A stretch of 24,019 nucleotides of DNA from the IMG/VR virus record IMGVR_UViG_3300015371_000175, positions 1 to 24,019 of that record, one strand, 5' to 3'. This DNA is from a virus. The notes beneath the pieces were generated by a model. The model did no database searches. It had not been told where the DNA came from and worked only from the letters and a program-made list of their open reading frames with translations. Positions 15,026-23,209 of this stretch are shown piece after piece; positions within the stretch are counted from its first letter, which is position 1; each line of letters starts with the position of its first letter. The position numbers were made by a program, and so were the translations under genes.

Positions 15026-15928
15026 TTAGGAGCCCTGGCCCAGATCGATCTCGACGGCCGCTTCCTCGCGGGTCGTCTCGATGCCGTACAGGACGTCGAT
15101 GCTGACCTCGTCCTGCTTGTAGGTGTTGTTGTAGGCGTAGACCACTCGGAGACTCAGTCCCCGGTAGTTCTGCACCGCCACCTGACTCGACGCGAGACCC
15201 TTGGGTGCGTCGAGCGGCCGGATGGCTAGCGTGATCGCGCTCCGATGGAACGCAACGCCGTCAGCCTGGCCCTTTGAACCGGCACCGTCGCCGAGGACCT
15301 GCGTCTCGTATGTGTCGAATCCGAGCAGACGGCCGACATTCGCCTCGCGGAGAGCGTCAGTCGTCCCGGCACGGTTCGCCGAGATGAGCAGGTCATCGCC
15401 GAGGACCGCGCTGATGCCCTCCGGCGACAGGACCGCGTAGCGGTCAAGCGTCGGGAGCTTGTTGCGGCTGAGAATCGCTCGCGCCGCCCGGAAGGCGTCG
15501 TTGGCGTTCTCCTCGTCTGCACTCGCGACCTGACCGGCGGCATTCGCCGCGTCCACGAGTTCCTCCGCCACGTCGCCGTCGATCTTCTGAGCGATGGCTT
15601 CCATGGCGGGGTTGAGCAGCTGGACCTGGAAGTCCTCGATCTCCAGAGTCATCTGCTCGTCCGTGACCGGGAAGGACACGTTGGCGATGGTGTCTAGCTT
15701 GATGTCGATGGAATCCTCGACAACGTCCTGCAGGGTGATGCCCTGCTGACGGTCAAAGACCTCCGCATCGAACACCGCTGGCTTGCGCACGGTGACCGTG
15801 TCGCCGACCTTGCCGCGAAACTCCACGTCAAAGTCGCGCCAGACCAGACCACTCATGACCATCGTGTTGTACAGCGTGGCGAGTCCCGTGCTCGCGATCA
15901 CGCTGGGCTTGATGAACGTGTTGGCCAT
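15026..15928 (-). CDS. Major capsid protein (P22 gp5-like, HK97 fold)
   Basis: This 300-aa protein starts MANTFIKPSVIASTGLATLY, the diagnostic opening of P22-coat-type major capsid proteins in actinophages. It continues VWRDFDVEFRGKVGDTVTVR (residues 30-49), the family's N-arm and E-loop region. The middle contains a helix-rich P-domain (EIEDFQVQLLNPAMEAIAQK), and the sequence ends with VSIDVLYGIET and an acidic tail. The ATG has an AAAGG ribosome site 9 nt upstream. It follows the scaffold gene directly and is flanked by stem-loops on both sides. No delta-domain or protease cleavage site is apparent; P22-type shells mature by scaffold release rather than head proteolysis. It should be the most abundant virion protein. 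Confidence 0.95.
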   Translation of the reverse strand: MANTFIKPSVIASTGLATLYNTMVMSGLVWRDFDVEFRGKVGDTVTVRKPAVFDAEVFDRQQGITLQDVVEDSIDIKLDTIANVSFPVTDEQMTLEIEDFQVQLLNPAMEAIAQKIDGDVAEELVDAANAAGQVASADEENANDAFRAARAILSRNKLPTLDRYAVLSPEGISAVLGDDLLISANRAGTTDALREANVGRLLGFDTYETQVLGDGAGSKGQADGVAFHRSAITLAIRPLDAPKGLASSQVAVQNYRGLSLRVVYAYNNTYKQDEVSIDVLYGIETTREEAAVEIDLGQGS

Positions 15929-15963
15929 TGTTGTTGCCTTTCGTCGGCTTGTTTACAGAACAG

Positions 15964-15985
15964 TGGCCACCGTGCGGTGCTGCCA
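15964..15985 (-). other. Stem-loop between scaffold and major capsid genes
   Basis: Right after the scaffold TAA the transcript strand reads TGGCAG-CACC-GCAC-GGTG-GCCA. TGGC and CACC pair with GGTG and GCCA around a four-base loop with a two-base bulge. CTGTTCTGT follows, which is only moderately U-rich. It lies in the 58-nt gap 15929-15986 and may be an mRNA processing or stabilising element, or a weak terminator. No convincing promoter could be seen in the gap. Confidence 0.4.
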
Positions 15986-15986
15986 G

Positions 15987-16847
15987 TTACTTCGTCCGTC
16001 CCCCGGTCGCGCTGATGTCGCGGATCTTGGGATCGTCCGGGTTGCGGCGGATGCGGCGGAAGTGATCGTCAGGGGACATGTCCTCCAACGCCTTTCCATC
16101 CTCCGAGTCGCCGCTGCCTTCGCCGCCGTTCGCGCTGCCCTGCGGCTGCGGCGGCTTGGGCTTCTCGCCCTCGTCGCCAGCGCGGAGATACGGCTTGGCC
16201 TTCAACAGATCGGCTAGCGCCTCTGCTACAGCGTCGTTGTTGACGCGCCCCTGATCGTTGAAGATGTCATCGCCATCGACCTCGTCTCGGCTGATGGCAC
16301 GCTCCAGGTGGAGCATTGCATCCTCCGGATCTTGGAACCGGATTGTCTGCTCTTCGTCGCCATCCTTGATCGTCACACCCTTGGCGGCTGTTCGGATCAC
16401 GGCATTCTCGAGCCGGTCGGCGCGACGCTCGCGCTCAGCCGTTTCTCTGGCCTTGCGCTCGCCCTCCGCCCGAGCTTCCTCGATGGCGCGCTCGTGATCG
16501 GACTGTTGCTGCTTCCGATGCTCCTCCTGTTCACGCTTGAATCGCTCGTTCTCACGAGCAAGTTTCTTGGCGCGGTTCTCGTGCTTGCGCGCTTCGCGCT
16601 TCCAGTCGGGCTCAGCTGGCGCATCGGCCTCGCGGTCAAACGGCTTGTCGTCCTCGCCGTCGCCCTCGCCCTTGTCACCCGAACCTGCGTCCGAGTCTGC
16701 GGGCTTGCCGTCGCCTTCGCCCTCTCCTCCGCTGTCGCCTTCGGCGCCAGCTTCGCCGCCTTCGCCATCACCGCCACCGGCGATTGGCTTCAGCGGGGAC
16801 AGCCACAGCGCAGCGGCCCAGCGGAGTCGGTCAATCAGTTCACCCAT
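15987..16847 (-). CDS. Capsid scaffolding protein
   Basis: The 286-aa protein has the composition of siphovirus scaffolds. Residues 24-80 are an acidic Gly/Glu/Asp low-complexity segment. Residues 81-148 are a strongly charged coiled coil (ENRAKKLARENERFKREQEE). Residues 150-220 include IRFQDPEDAMLHLERAI and VAEALADLLKAKPYL, followed by a proline/glycine linker and a basic C-terminal helix DHFRRIRRNPDDPKIRD that could bind the coat protein. I chose the ATG at 16847 because a perfect AAGGAGG lies 9 nt upstream; an earlier in-frame ATG at 16940 overlaps the previous gene but lacks a ribosome site. It sits immediately before the major capsid gene. It has no protease domain. Confidence 0.9.
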   Translation of the reverse strand: MGELIDRLRWAAALWLSPLKPIAGGGDGEGGEAGAEGDSGGEGEGDGKPADSDAGSGDKGEGDGEDDKPFDREADAPAEPDWKREARKHENRAKKLARENERFKREQEEHRKQQQSDHERAIEEARAEGERKARETAERERRADRLENAVIRTAAKGVTIKDGDEEQTIRFQDPEDAMLHLERAISRDEVDGDDIFNDQGRVNNDAVAEALADLLKAKPYLRAGDEGEKPKPPQPQGSANGGEGSGDSEDGKALEDMSPDDHFRRIRRNPDDPKIRDISATGGRTK

Positions 16848-16856
16848 GCGGGTCAG

Positions 16857-16863
16857 CCTCCTT
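16857..16863 (-). promoter_or_regulatory. Strong ribosome binding site that fixes the scaffold start
   Basis: The minus strand reads AAGGAGG, nine bases before the ATG at 16847. It lies within an 85-nt interval (16848-16932) between the upstream 53-aa gene and the scaffold. If translation instead began at 16940, this motif would fall inside the coding region. Confidence 0.7.
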
Positions 16864-16932
16864 CGTGCCTTGCGGCTCGACTTGTGGGTTGTCATACCAG
16901 GAAGGCTATCGGCTCGCGAAAGTTGCCTTGTT

Positions 16933-17094
16933 TCAGACATCGACGTTCTCAGGCGCCACCAATGCGGCAACGCCCATCGCCGCCGCGTGGTAGCTCATCC
17001 CCGAGTCCTCCGCGACCTGACGGATGACCTTGTCAATCCGGTCATCGTTCTCGCCCGCCTCCGCCATCGCCTTCTTGATCTGCTCGTCGGTCAT
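16933..17094 (-). CDS. Small hypothetical protein (53 aa) between MuF and scaffold genes
   Basis: This frame reads MTDEQIKKAMAEAGENDDRI, then VIRQVAEDSGMSYHAAAMGV and ends APENVDV. It is predicted to be helical and soluble, with no cysteines or membrane segment. The ATG at 17094 overlaps the TGA of the MuF gene (ATGA), which supports coupled translation. I do not recognise a family. The segment RQVAEDSGMSYHAAAMGV resembles a small helix-turn-helix-like hairpin, but it is too short to call. Its site between portal/MuF and scaffold genes suggests an accessory head role. Confidence 0.65.
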   Translation of the reverse strand: MTDEQIKKAMAEAGENDDRIDKVIRQVAEDSGMSYHAAAMGVAALVAPENVDV

Positions 17095-18773
17095 GCCACT
17101 CCTATCTGTGGGTTGCCCTTGATGTCATAGCCGTACTTCTTCAGCATGTTGCGCATCTTGGTGTCCGTCCAGTTCACGCCGAGCGCGCGGCGGATGTCAT
17201 TCCACTTCACCTTCTGCCGTCTGAACTGCGCGATGGTCTTCGTCATCGCCTCCATCGACTCGTTGACAGCACCGCCCTTCAACGTCGCCTCGCGCGACTC
17301 CTTGAGCAAGCCGAGCCTCCGGAACATCTGATCAAACGCCTCCAGAATCGGCTGGAAGTCGGCGCGGTGCCACTGGATGCCGGAGAAGGCGTCGCTCTCC
17401 AGGAAGTCAATCATGCCCTCGTCCTCACGCTTGTAGACGACATACTGATTGTATGCCCGAGCGAATAGCTCGCGGCCGCTGTTGTAATACTTGTTGTTGT
17501 TCTTGATGCCAGCGACCGTCCGCCGCGCCGCGCTGTCGTTGATCGCCTTCATGACGTTCCCCAACTCCTCGCGGATGGTCCTCATCTCAGCGCTCATCCG
17601 GACGTCTTCCCATCCGGTCGAGCGCGCTAGCTCGCTGAGGTATGTCCCCTTCTCGCGGAATATCAAGTCTTCGGCCCGTGACAGTGCACCAGTCTTGTAG
17701 CGCAAGTCCGACATCTCCTTCACAAGCATCCTCATCAAGCCGTTGTCAAAGGCGTGGCCCAACTCGTGAATGACCATCGACTGCGCGCCGTCCGCTCCGC
17801 CGTAGCGCAACCCGAGCTTCGTCAGCTGCGCGAGCCTCCACTGCGGCACGAAGTAGGCACCGGCGCCAGGGCTGTATGACTTCGCTCCGGTCTCAACGTC
17901 TACCTTGACCGACTCCATGGCACTCGGCCAGCGATGCGTCTCGTTGATGTCGATGATGGCGCTCTTGACAGCGCCCGCTCCCTGCTTGCTCGCGCTCACG
18001 TCATCGATGAGCCTCGTCGCGTCTTTGCCGATCAACTCGGCGTCGGCGAGAATGTCGCCGTACTCGCCGTGCTCCGCGACCCTCGAGACGGTCAGCGTAT
18101 CACGCTGCATGTTCCGCGCGATAGCCGCTAGCTGACGTCCCTTCGCCTCGCTGATGCCTCGCGGCAATATCTGCTTCGCCAACTGATGCCCCATCGGCTC
18201 AAATGCGCACTCGCAACCCGGATGGACCGGCATCAATCCGGTCGCCGGAGTCGCCATCGCCAGCGCGTCCTCGCAAAGGTCGCAGGTGCCGGTAGTTACA
18301 CGCCAGAGTGCGCCGATCTCCGGGTCGCGAGTCGCCACAGCCCTGGCTGAGTGCGTCGCCGCCAGCAGCATGTCCATCTTCACCCGCGCCTCGATGTCGA
18401 TGAGAACTCGCGGGTTGACCGTCTCATAGGTTCCGGTGCCGCGCTTGAACGCCGTCCAGAGTGTCACAAAGCCGCGCCTGTAGACCTCCTCCGGCTTGAC
18501 GCTGCCACGGACGCCACCGATGAGCGCGTCCTCATCCAAGCCATACGCCGGTCGCCCCATCTCCTGCGCGAAGTAGCCGTCAACCGTCCGGATGGTCGTG
18601 CGCTGGCCCGCCTCGATGAGCGGCAGGGCTGTGCGCATGAACAGGTTCAGCCCGTTATTTGAGTGGTCAGGCAGAGCGTTCCAGATCGCGAGGACGGACC
18701 TCGCAACCTCGTCGCGGAGCGTCGCTTGTACGGCCGCGTGAGTGTTAGCCAGCTGGCTGGGCAACCGGGGCAC
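17091..18773 (-). CDS. MuF-like head protein fused to an HExxH metallopeptidase-like domain
   Basis: The 560-aa protein follows the portal gene, the usual place of MuF/SPP1 gp7 minor head proteins that enter the capsid. Residues 90-195 carry the MuF-type zinc site: CDLC (Cys164, Cys167) and HPGCEC (His184, Cys187, Cys189). A second domain at about 260-495 contains MVIHELGHAFDNG (His336, Glu337, His340) and RELFARAYNQYV with Glu435, which fits a gluzincin-type HExxH...E zinc protease. The C-terminal 60 residues are a basic helical tail with KVKWNDIRRALGVNWTD. MuF proteins with C-terminal enzyme or toxin domains are known from temperate phages. The start is a GTG overlapping the portal by 29 nt with a poor ribosome site, so it could be several codons shorter. 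Confidence 0.88.
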   Translation of the reverse strand: MPRLPSQLANTHAAVQATLRDEVARSVLAIWNALPDHSNNGLNLFMRTALPLIEAGQRTTIRTVDGYFAQEMGRPAYGLDEDALIGGVRGSVKPEEVYRRGFVTLWTAFKRGTGTYETVNPRVLIDIEARVKMDMLLAATHSARAVATRDPEIGALWRVTTGTCDLCEDALAMATPATGLMPVHPGCECAFEPMGHQLAKQILPRGISEAKGRQLAAIARNMQRDTLTVSRVAEHGEYGDILADAELIGKDATRLIDDVSASKQGAGAVKSAIIDINETHRWPSAMESVKVDVETGAKSYSPGAGAYFVPQWRLAQLTKLGLRYGGADGAQSMVIHELGHAFDNGLMRMLVKEMSDLRYKTGALSRAEDLIFREKGTYLSELARSTGWEDVRMSAEMRTIREELGNVMKAINDSAARRTVAGIKNNNKYYNSGRELFARAYNQYVVYKREDEGMIDFLESDAFSGIQWHRADFQPILEAFDQMFRRLGLLKESREATLKGGAVNESMEAMTKTIAQFRRQKVKWNDIRRALGVNWTDTKMRNMLKKYGYDIKGNPQIGVA

Positions 18774-20220
18774 CCGTCGAGCCGTTGCCGTTCACCGGCT
18801 GCTCGCGGATCGCCTGCGCCAACTGCACGATGGGGTGATTCTGATCCACCGCCGACGCGACGCTTGACGCCGCGTTCTCCGCCTGCCACTCGTGCCACTG
18901 GTCGCGGGTGAAGCCCATGACCTCCGTGGCGATGGCGACGTTGGGGAGAACGTCCTTGAGCTTGCTCGCCGCGTCTGCGCGCTCCGCGAGCGACCGGCTC
19001 TCGTGATCCTTCCATTCGACGCGAGCGCGTGGGCCCAACGACTCGCCGCCGTCCCAGAGCGCCATCAGCCGGTTGACATCCACCCAGCCCTCGCCGAGTT
19101 GCGGCTTGTAGTTGGACACCTTCGCGTGGAGCGACCCTTCGGATGCGCGGATGGCATCGGCCGCGAGGTTCGCCATCCCGCCCTCCATCGGGAAGTAGTG
19201 GCGCGGAGTCTTGGTGATCATCGCCAGCTGGGCAAGCTCCGGGAAGATCGACAGGTTGCCCCGGTCGGCTGCGTCAAACTGGGTGACCTTCGCCTCTGGG
19301 TTCTCCAGCTGGAAGATGCCGGAGGCTTGCGCATCGAATGGCGGGATGGCCTTGCCATCATCGTCCACCAGGATGCGCTCACCGATGGTGCCACGAAGCG
19401 GGAAGCCCATGTAGAACGCAACGACGAGTCCCAGGAACGTCAGCAAGTTGATCCGATCGATGAGTCCGGTGCAGTGAGCATACTCGCCGCGAGCGTATGG
19501 GAATGTGCCCGGCTTGAGCCGCCGATTGATCCCAAGCTCGACTACCGGCAGCACCGGCCCGTTGTCGTCCTTCAGCGTGTTGAGCAGCGGCCACTCCTCG
19601 ACGCCGCTCGCGTCAGGCAGCAACTCGGTGCGAGCCTCCCATTGAACGCCGCTGATGCCGCCGCTGTACTCCGGCCCGATGAGCTTCCAGATGTACTGCG
19701 GAGAGTAGATGTTGGCGCGAGGTCGGTTGTCCTCGCCAATCCAGTGGCGCATCGCCGCGATCCGCTTGCGCCGCGAGCCGGGTGCGTACTGCACAGCCAT
19801 GGTAGCCATGCTGTCCAGGTACACCTGCGGCGACTCCTCGCCGGGGTCACGCCAGACGAGCGCCGACGCGCGGCCATCCGTCAGGATGGAGTCGTGGGCC
19901 AGCTTGGACTCGTTGTCCATGGCGTTGTCCTGCCATAGCTCCCAGACGCGATCTGCCACCTTCTGATTGTCCGGGTCCATGACGCCGTCAATCTCGAGCC
20001 GGTCCATCGTGGAGCCAACGACGAGGTCAGCCCATGGCGCCTCCGCCATCGGCATCAGCGTCCGGTACGCCTTGGTGACCCTCGCGCGGGTCACGGCAGC
20101 GGGGATCGGCGAGCCACCCTCTCGATAGCGCGCTAGCTGTTGGTGCTTGGCGCGCCGCTTCTCGAGAACGGCGCCAAGCGACCGTGCCTTGTTCAGTACT
20201 GACTTGGGGACATCCGGCAT
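18745..20220 (-). CDS. Portal protein (SPP1 gp6-like)
   Basis: This 491-aa protein should form the dodecameric vertex ring through which DNA enters and leaves the head. The N-terminal AYRTLMPMAEAPWADLVVGS (residues 51-70) and STMDRLEIDGV are the hallmark of the SPP1 gp6-type portal family in actinophages. Residues 240-280 hold the clip and stem helices (GLIDRINLLTFLGLVVAFYM). Residues 340-370 have HYFPMEGGMANLAADAIRAS, the region preceding the crown. The C-terminus is Pro/Ala-rich. The ATG at 20220 has an AGGAGG site 4 nt upstream; the in-frame extension before it is an arginine-rich shadow of the terminase gene. It sits between TerL and the MuF gene, the standard order. Confidence 0.95.
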   Translation of the reverse strand: MPDVPKSVLNKARSLGAVLEKRRAKHQQLARYREGGSPIPAAVTRARVTKAYRTLMPMAEAPWADLVVGSTMDRLEIDGVMDPDNQKVADRVWELWQDNAMDNESKLAHDSILTDGRASALVWRDPGEESPQVYLDSMATMAVQYAPGSRRKRIAAMRHWIGEDNRPRANIYSPQYIWKLIGPEYSGGISGVQWEARTELLPDASGVEEWPLLNTLKDDNGPVLPVVELGINRRLKPGTFPYARGEYAHCTGLIDRINLLTFLGLVVAFYMGFPLRGTIGERILVDDDGKAIPPFDAQASGIFQLENPEAKVTQFDAADRGNLSIFPELAQLAMITKTPRHYFPMEGGMANLAADAIRASEGSLHAKVSNYKPQLGEGWVDVNRLMALWDGGESLGPRARVEWKDHESRSLAERADAASKLKDVLPNVAIATEVMGFTRDQWHEWQAENAASSVASAVDQNHPIVQLAQAIREQPVNGNGSTGAPVAQPAG

Positions 20221-20224
20221 GCGA

Positions 20225-20230
20225 CCTCCT
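20225..20230 (-). promoter_or_regulatory. Ribosome binding site of the portal gene
   Basis: AGGAGG lies just after the terL stop (TAA at 20236-20234) and 4 nt before the ATG at 20220. It defines the portal start in a frame that otherwise stays open for another 70 codons upstream. Confidence 0.7.
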
Positions 20231-20233
20231 AGG

Positions 20234-21862
20234 TTACTGCCACGCAGCGCGGCGATAGACGGGCGTCTCAAACTCCTCCAGCGCGTCGGCCCGCGCTCGA
20301 TACGCGAGCACCGCCGCCGGTACAGAGTCGATCTTGAGCGGCGAGCCGCGCCGCTCCTTGCGAACGATGTATGCCTCCTCAGACTTGTCCTCCAACCGCA
20401 CCCGGACCTTCTGGACACGAGCGTTCTCAAAGTGCCACAGCGCGAGCGGTCGGCCCGAGCGCGTCTGCGGGTCGGTCATCAACGGCATCGGGTCGATCTC
20501 GACGTCATGCTTGCGGATGGCCGTCCGGAGCGCGCCGGTGGCAATGGCCATCCGCGACTCCTTGTTGGTCCACCACTCGACTACCGGCGGCGACCCATGA
20601 TCAGCCGCCCAGTCGCCAACTTCCTTCTGCCACCACGCCGGGTCGCAGTTGAACCGGACCACCTCATACTCGTCAAACATCCACTCGACGGCGCGCGACA
20701 CGTCCTCGACCGGCACCTCCCAGCCGCTCTCGTGGCCCTCCTGTGGAGCCCAGATGCCGACCGGCACTAGGAGTCCCTCCTTTGTGCATAGCCAGAGCGC
20801 CGAGTGGTCCTCAGATAGCGACCCATCAAAGCCCGCCGCGACCTTAGAGCCACGCGGAACAATTGCCTCGTGGACAACGATCTCGTTGATCTCATCCGGC
20901 GACAGCCAGTGGCTCGCCGGAGCGCGCGGACGGTTCAGGAAATACCTGTACGCCTCCGACAGCGGGTCCTCCGAGTCTCGGATCACATTCACGATCCGGT
21001 CAAAGTCAATCCACGACGCCGCCGGACCATAGCCGGTCTTCATCGCCTTCTTCAAGCTCGCGTTGGAGCCGAACATCTTCGGCTCGTCGCCCTGGCGATG
21101 ATCATACAGCACGCCAAACTTCTGCACCGCCTCGTCGGTTGGCAGATGGCTGTAGCGGTCGGCCGCTTGCTCGGCGATGGAGTTCTCGCCCGGCTCCCAG
21201 GCTGTCGTCGTGTCGAGCATCCACGGTTCCGCCGCCTTCCGCTTGCCGGTGTTGCGCGCCACCGTCCGGTACATCTGCCGATGCTCACGCTTGATGTACA
21301 GGTGGGTCTCGTCGGCGACCGCGAACGACTCCTTCCCGCCGTCCTTCGCCGCGCTGGAGGCTGTGCTGGGTCTGATCTCGCCTCCGCCCGACTCCTTGAT
21401 GAAGGTCCGAGTCAGACCAGCATCGATCTTGTACTCATTCACCACCGCGCCTTCGGTCAGCATGTAGTAGACGTTGTCATACGTGTTGCCGCTCTGATCC
21501 TCCTCGGTGGCCAAACAGCGGATGAACGGGTATGTGACCGGAACGCCGACCGGATCGCCGTTGGCGTCAAAGCCATCGAAGCGGACTGGCCCCAGAGCCT
21601 CAGCGCAGACAAACTGCGCCGCGAACTCAGACTTGGCCCGGCCCTTCGGCCGCGACAGCACAGCCCGGTGGATCGGCCTCCGCCCGGCTAGCTCGTGATC
21701 GCGCGGCCAGATGCGGTAGACCCAACAGAGGAACGTCGCAAACTCGTCGTCAACCTCCGTCTTGTCACCCTGTACGTCGCCGGGTCCGTGCGGCAGGAAC
21801 TCCTCAATCCAGTCGATGACTTGCCAGCCGAGTGTCGGGAAGGTGATGGGCGGAAGGCTCAT
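20234..21862 (-). CDS. terL: Terminase large subunit
   Basis: This 542-aa protein is the ATP-driven packaging motor and nuclease. Residues 68-78 (VLSRPKGRAKS) form a variant Walker A, and SFAVADETHLY (179-189) is the Walker B with catalytic Glu185. The RNase-H-like nuclease domain supplies GFDGSLSEDHS (Asp346), RFNCDPAWWQ (Asp407) and LKIDSVPAAVLA (Asp512), a likely set of metal-binding acidic residues. The length is normal for the Terminase_1 family. The ATG at 21862 overlaps the TGA of the glycoside hydrolase gene (ATGA). I chose it over an upstream in-frame start because the longer form would overlap the hydrolase by 100 bases and adds no family-like residues. Confidence 0.96.
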   Translation of the reverse strand: MSLPPITFPTLGWQVIDWIEEFLPHGPGDVQGDKTEVDDEFATFLCWVYRIWPRDHELAGRRPIHRAVLSRPKGRAKSEFAAQFVCAEALGPVRFDGFDANGDPVGVPVTYPFIRCLATEEDQSGNTYDNVYYMLTEGAVVNEYKIDAGLTRTFIKESGGGEIRPSTASSAAKDGGKESFAVADETHLYIKREHRQMYRTVARNTGKRKAAEPWMLDTTTAWEPGENSIAEQAADRYSHLPTDEAVQKFGVLYDHRQGDEPKMFGSNASLKKAMKTGYGPAASWIDFDRIVNVIRDSEDPLSEAYRYFLNRPRAPASHWLSPDEINEIVVHEAIVPRGSKVAAGFDGSLSEDHSALWLCTKEGLLVPVGIWAPQEGHESGWEVPVEDVSRAVEWMFDEYEVVRFNCDPAWWQKEVGDWAADHGSPPVVEWWTNKESRMAIATGALRTAIRKHDVEIDPMPLMTDPQTRSGRPLALWHFENARVQKVRVRLEDKSEEAYIVRKERRGSPLKIDSVPAAVLAYRARADALEEFETPVYRRAAWQ

Positions 21863-22788
21863 ACACCAACGAGTCGCCCGGACGTGTACAGCTTTGGCGT
21901 GTAGTCCGCGTACAACTGGAAGTTGGTCCACGCCGGTCGCGGAGTCACGAGGTCGGGCTGCCATAGCCCGCCGTCATAGTCGAGCGTCCCCGGAGTCGCG
22001 CCGGACGTGTCGTGATACCCGTACCACATCACGCGCGAGATCAGCCAGGTGTTCTTCCGGTAGAGCATCTGTTGAAAGAAGTCCGCCAACATCCCAGCCT
22101 TGGTGGCTTCGCCGCCGACATCGCTCGCCCGATAGCCGCACTCATCAATGATGATGTAGCGGTCGGACAACCCCTTGTTGATGAGCATCTGACGCATCTC
22201 CAAGACTCCGGCGGCGGTGGCATCAGCTGATGTGGAGCGATATGCGTGGTATCCGACGCCGAAGAACTTGCCCATGCCGAGCCTAGCCTTGATCGCGTTG
22301 ATCGCTGTCGCGTGGTACGCAATCGCCGACGAGCTAGCCTGCGAACCTCCGATGTAGATGCGCGCGTCCGGCTGGATGGACTTGATGACCTTCGCCGCCG
22401 CGTTGACAGCTATGCCAAAGTCCGTCGCGGTCCCCGGGAACTCGTGCCCGCTCCAAGTCGGCTCGTTGCCGAGGATGTAGTCCACTGGCTTCGTCGGGAT
22501 CGTCGGATTGGCTGGCCAGAAGGAGCCGGTCGGCTTGTACCGATTGACGAGCGCTGCGATGTTCACAGCCATGCCCGCGTCGGTGAGTGTCCCGTTGCCG
22601 ATGGAGATGAGCGGCCGCATGCCGTACTTGCAGATCAGCCGTAGCCGCCGGTCGATGACGTCAAAGTTGGTAGTGGTCCAACCGGCGGTGATCCGAACTT
22701 GGCCGCACCCGGTAGCGCCGAGCGTCGCGACCTGCGGCTCAGTCATCTCTGGTAGATGTGGAGTGCAGCCAAACAGCGAGTTGCCCAC
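21859..22788 (-). CDS. TIM-barrel (clan GH-A) glycoside hydrolase; possible endolysin
   Basis: The 309-aa protein has the layout of clan GH-A enzymes such as GH5 and GH39. ILGNEPTW (residues 105-112) gives the acid/base Glu109 after strand 4, and IIIDECGYR (212-220) gives the nucleophile Glu216 after strand 7. VRITAGW, FFGVGYHAYRS and VMWYGYHDT fit other barrel strands. There is no signal peptide or cell-wall-binding domain. The GTG start at 22788 has a perfect AAGGAGG 8 nt upstream, inside the overlapping 53-aa membrane protein gene. It follows a run of small membrane proteins. Possible substrates are wall polysaccharide, capsule or glycan-bearing virion parts; peptidoglycan is not implied by the family. 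Confidence 0.85.
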   Translation of the reverse strand: MGNSLFGCTPHLPEMTEPQVATLGATGCGQVRITAGWTTTNFDVIDRRLRLICKYGMRPLISIGNGTLTDAGMAVNIAALVNRYKPTGSFWPANPTIPTKPVDYILGNEPTWSGHEFPGTATDFGIAVNAAAKVIKSIQPDARIYIGGSQASSSAIAYHATAINAIKARLGMGKFFGVGYHAYRSTSADATAAGVLEMRQMLINKGLSDRYIIIDECGYRASDVGGEATKAGMLADFFQQMLYRKNTWLISRVMWYGYHDTSGATPGTLDYDGGLWQPDLVTPRPAWTNFQLYADYTPKLYTSGRLVGV

Positions 22789-22904
22789 GGCCTCTGCCTC
22801 CTTCCGGTTAGCCAGTTGTTGACGCCTTCGGCGAGCTTGTACAACCCGATGACGGTGAACACCGCCGTCCACATCGCCAAGTGCAGTTGCGGCGACCCAC
22901 CCAT
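22743..22904 (-). CDS. Small membrane protein (53 aa, one TM)
   Basis: The protein runs MGGSPQLHLAMWTAVFTVIG and continues LYKLAEGVNNWLTGRRQRPW to the end YQR. Residues 7-24 are a single transmembrane helix followed by a basic tail (TGRRQR) that is likely cytoplasmic. The ATG at 22904 overlaps the TGA of the preceding 101-aa gene (ATGA). The last 46 bases overlap the glycoside hydrolase start. I see no family. Its size, one helix and position next to a hydrolase make a holin, antiholin or holin partner possible but unproven. The longer in-frame extension upstream (to 23234) is not supported because it is arginine/histidine-rich and lies over another convincing gene. Confidence 0.7.
   Translation of the reverse strand: MGGSPQLHLAMWTAVFTVIGLYKLAEGVNNWLTGRRQRPWATRCLAALHIYQR
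22797..22803 (-). promoter_or_regulatory. Ribosome binding site fixing the GTG start of the glycoside hydrolase
   Basis: AAGGAGG on the minus strand lies 8 nt before the GTG at 22788, inside the coding region of the preceding 53-aa membrane protein. It decides the start against longer in-frame readings up to 22872, whose extra residues are arginine-rich and not family-like. Confidence 0.7.
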
Positions 22905-23209
22905 CAGCAATCTACGCTGCTGAAGCTCCGATACGTCCGCTGCTGATTCTCCAACTGAAGCTTGATCTGCGCCGCGCTGAAGCCGAAGGCACCCTCCGGA
23001 TGCTTCCGGAGGAACTGCTGCCCTTGGTCGATGCGCGCCGCGAGGTCCACTTTGAACGCGCAGAGCGCCGCGTGATTCGTGTCGGCTTGGTCCTTGGCGT
23101 TGAGGCTCGTGACCAACGTCAGAGCGAACATGGCGGTGACGAGGATCAGAACGTATGGGAACGCGAAGGTCGTCACCCGGCTGAACTTGTTGTGCGCTGA
23201 AGCCATCAT
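22904..23209 (-). CDS. Single-pass membrane protein (101 aa)
   Basis: The protein has a short basic N-terminus (MMASAHNKFSRVTT), a strong transmembrane helix at residues 16-36 (AFPYVLILVTAMFALTLVTS), then a soluble segment that continues to the end. By the positive-inside rule the segment lies outside. That part is helical (CAFKVDLAARIDQGQQFLRK) and ends with FSSVDC, so there are two cysteines, at positions 50 and 101. Such N-anchored proteins with an extracellular coiled region occur in many actinophage lysis regions and are usually annotated only as membrane proteins; a spanin-like role would be unusual outside Gram-negative hosts. The ATG overlaps the TGA of the previous gene (ATGA). Confidence 0.8.
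   Translation of the reverse strand: MMASAHNKFSRVTTFAFPYVLILVTAMFALTLVTSLNAKDQADTNHAALCAFKVDLAARIDQGQQFLRKHPEGAFGFSAAQIKLQLENQQRTYRSFSSVDC

Noticed and set aside
18892-19938. 348-codon plus-strand frame
   Set aside because: It lies wholly opposite the portal gene and shows shadow composition (Arg/Leu/Asp/His) with no family signal.
20870-21691. 273-codon plus-strand frame
   Set aside because: Antisense to terL, no motif and arginine-rich composition.
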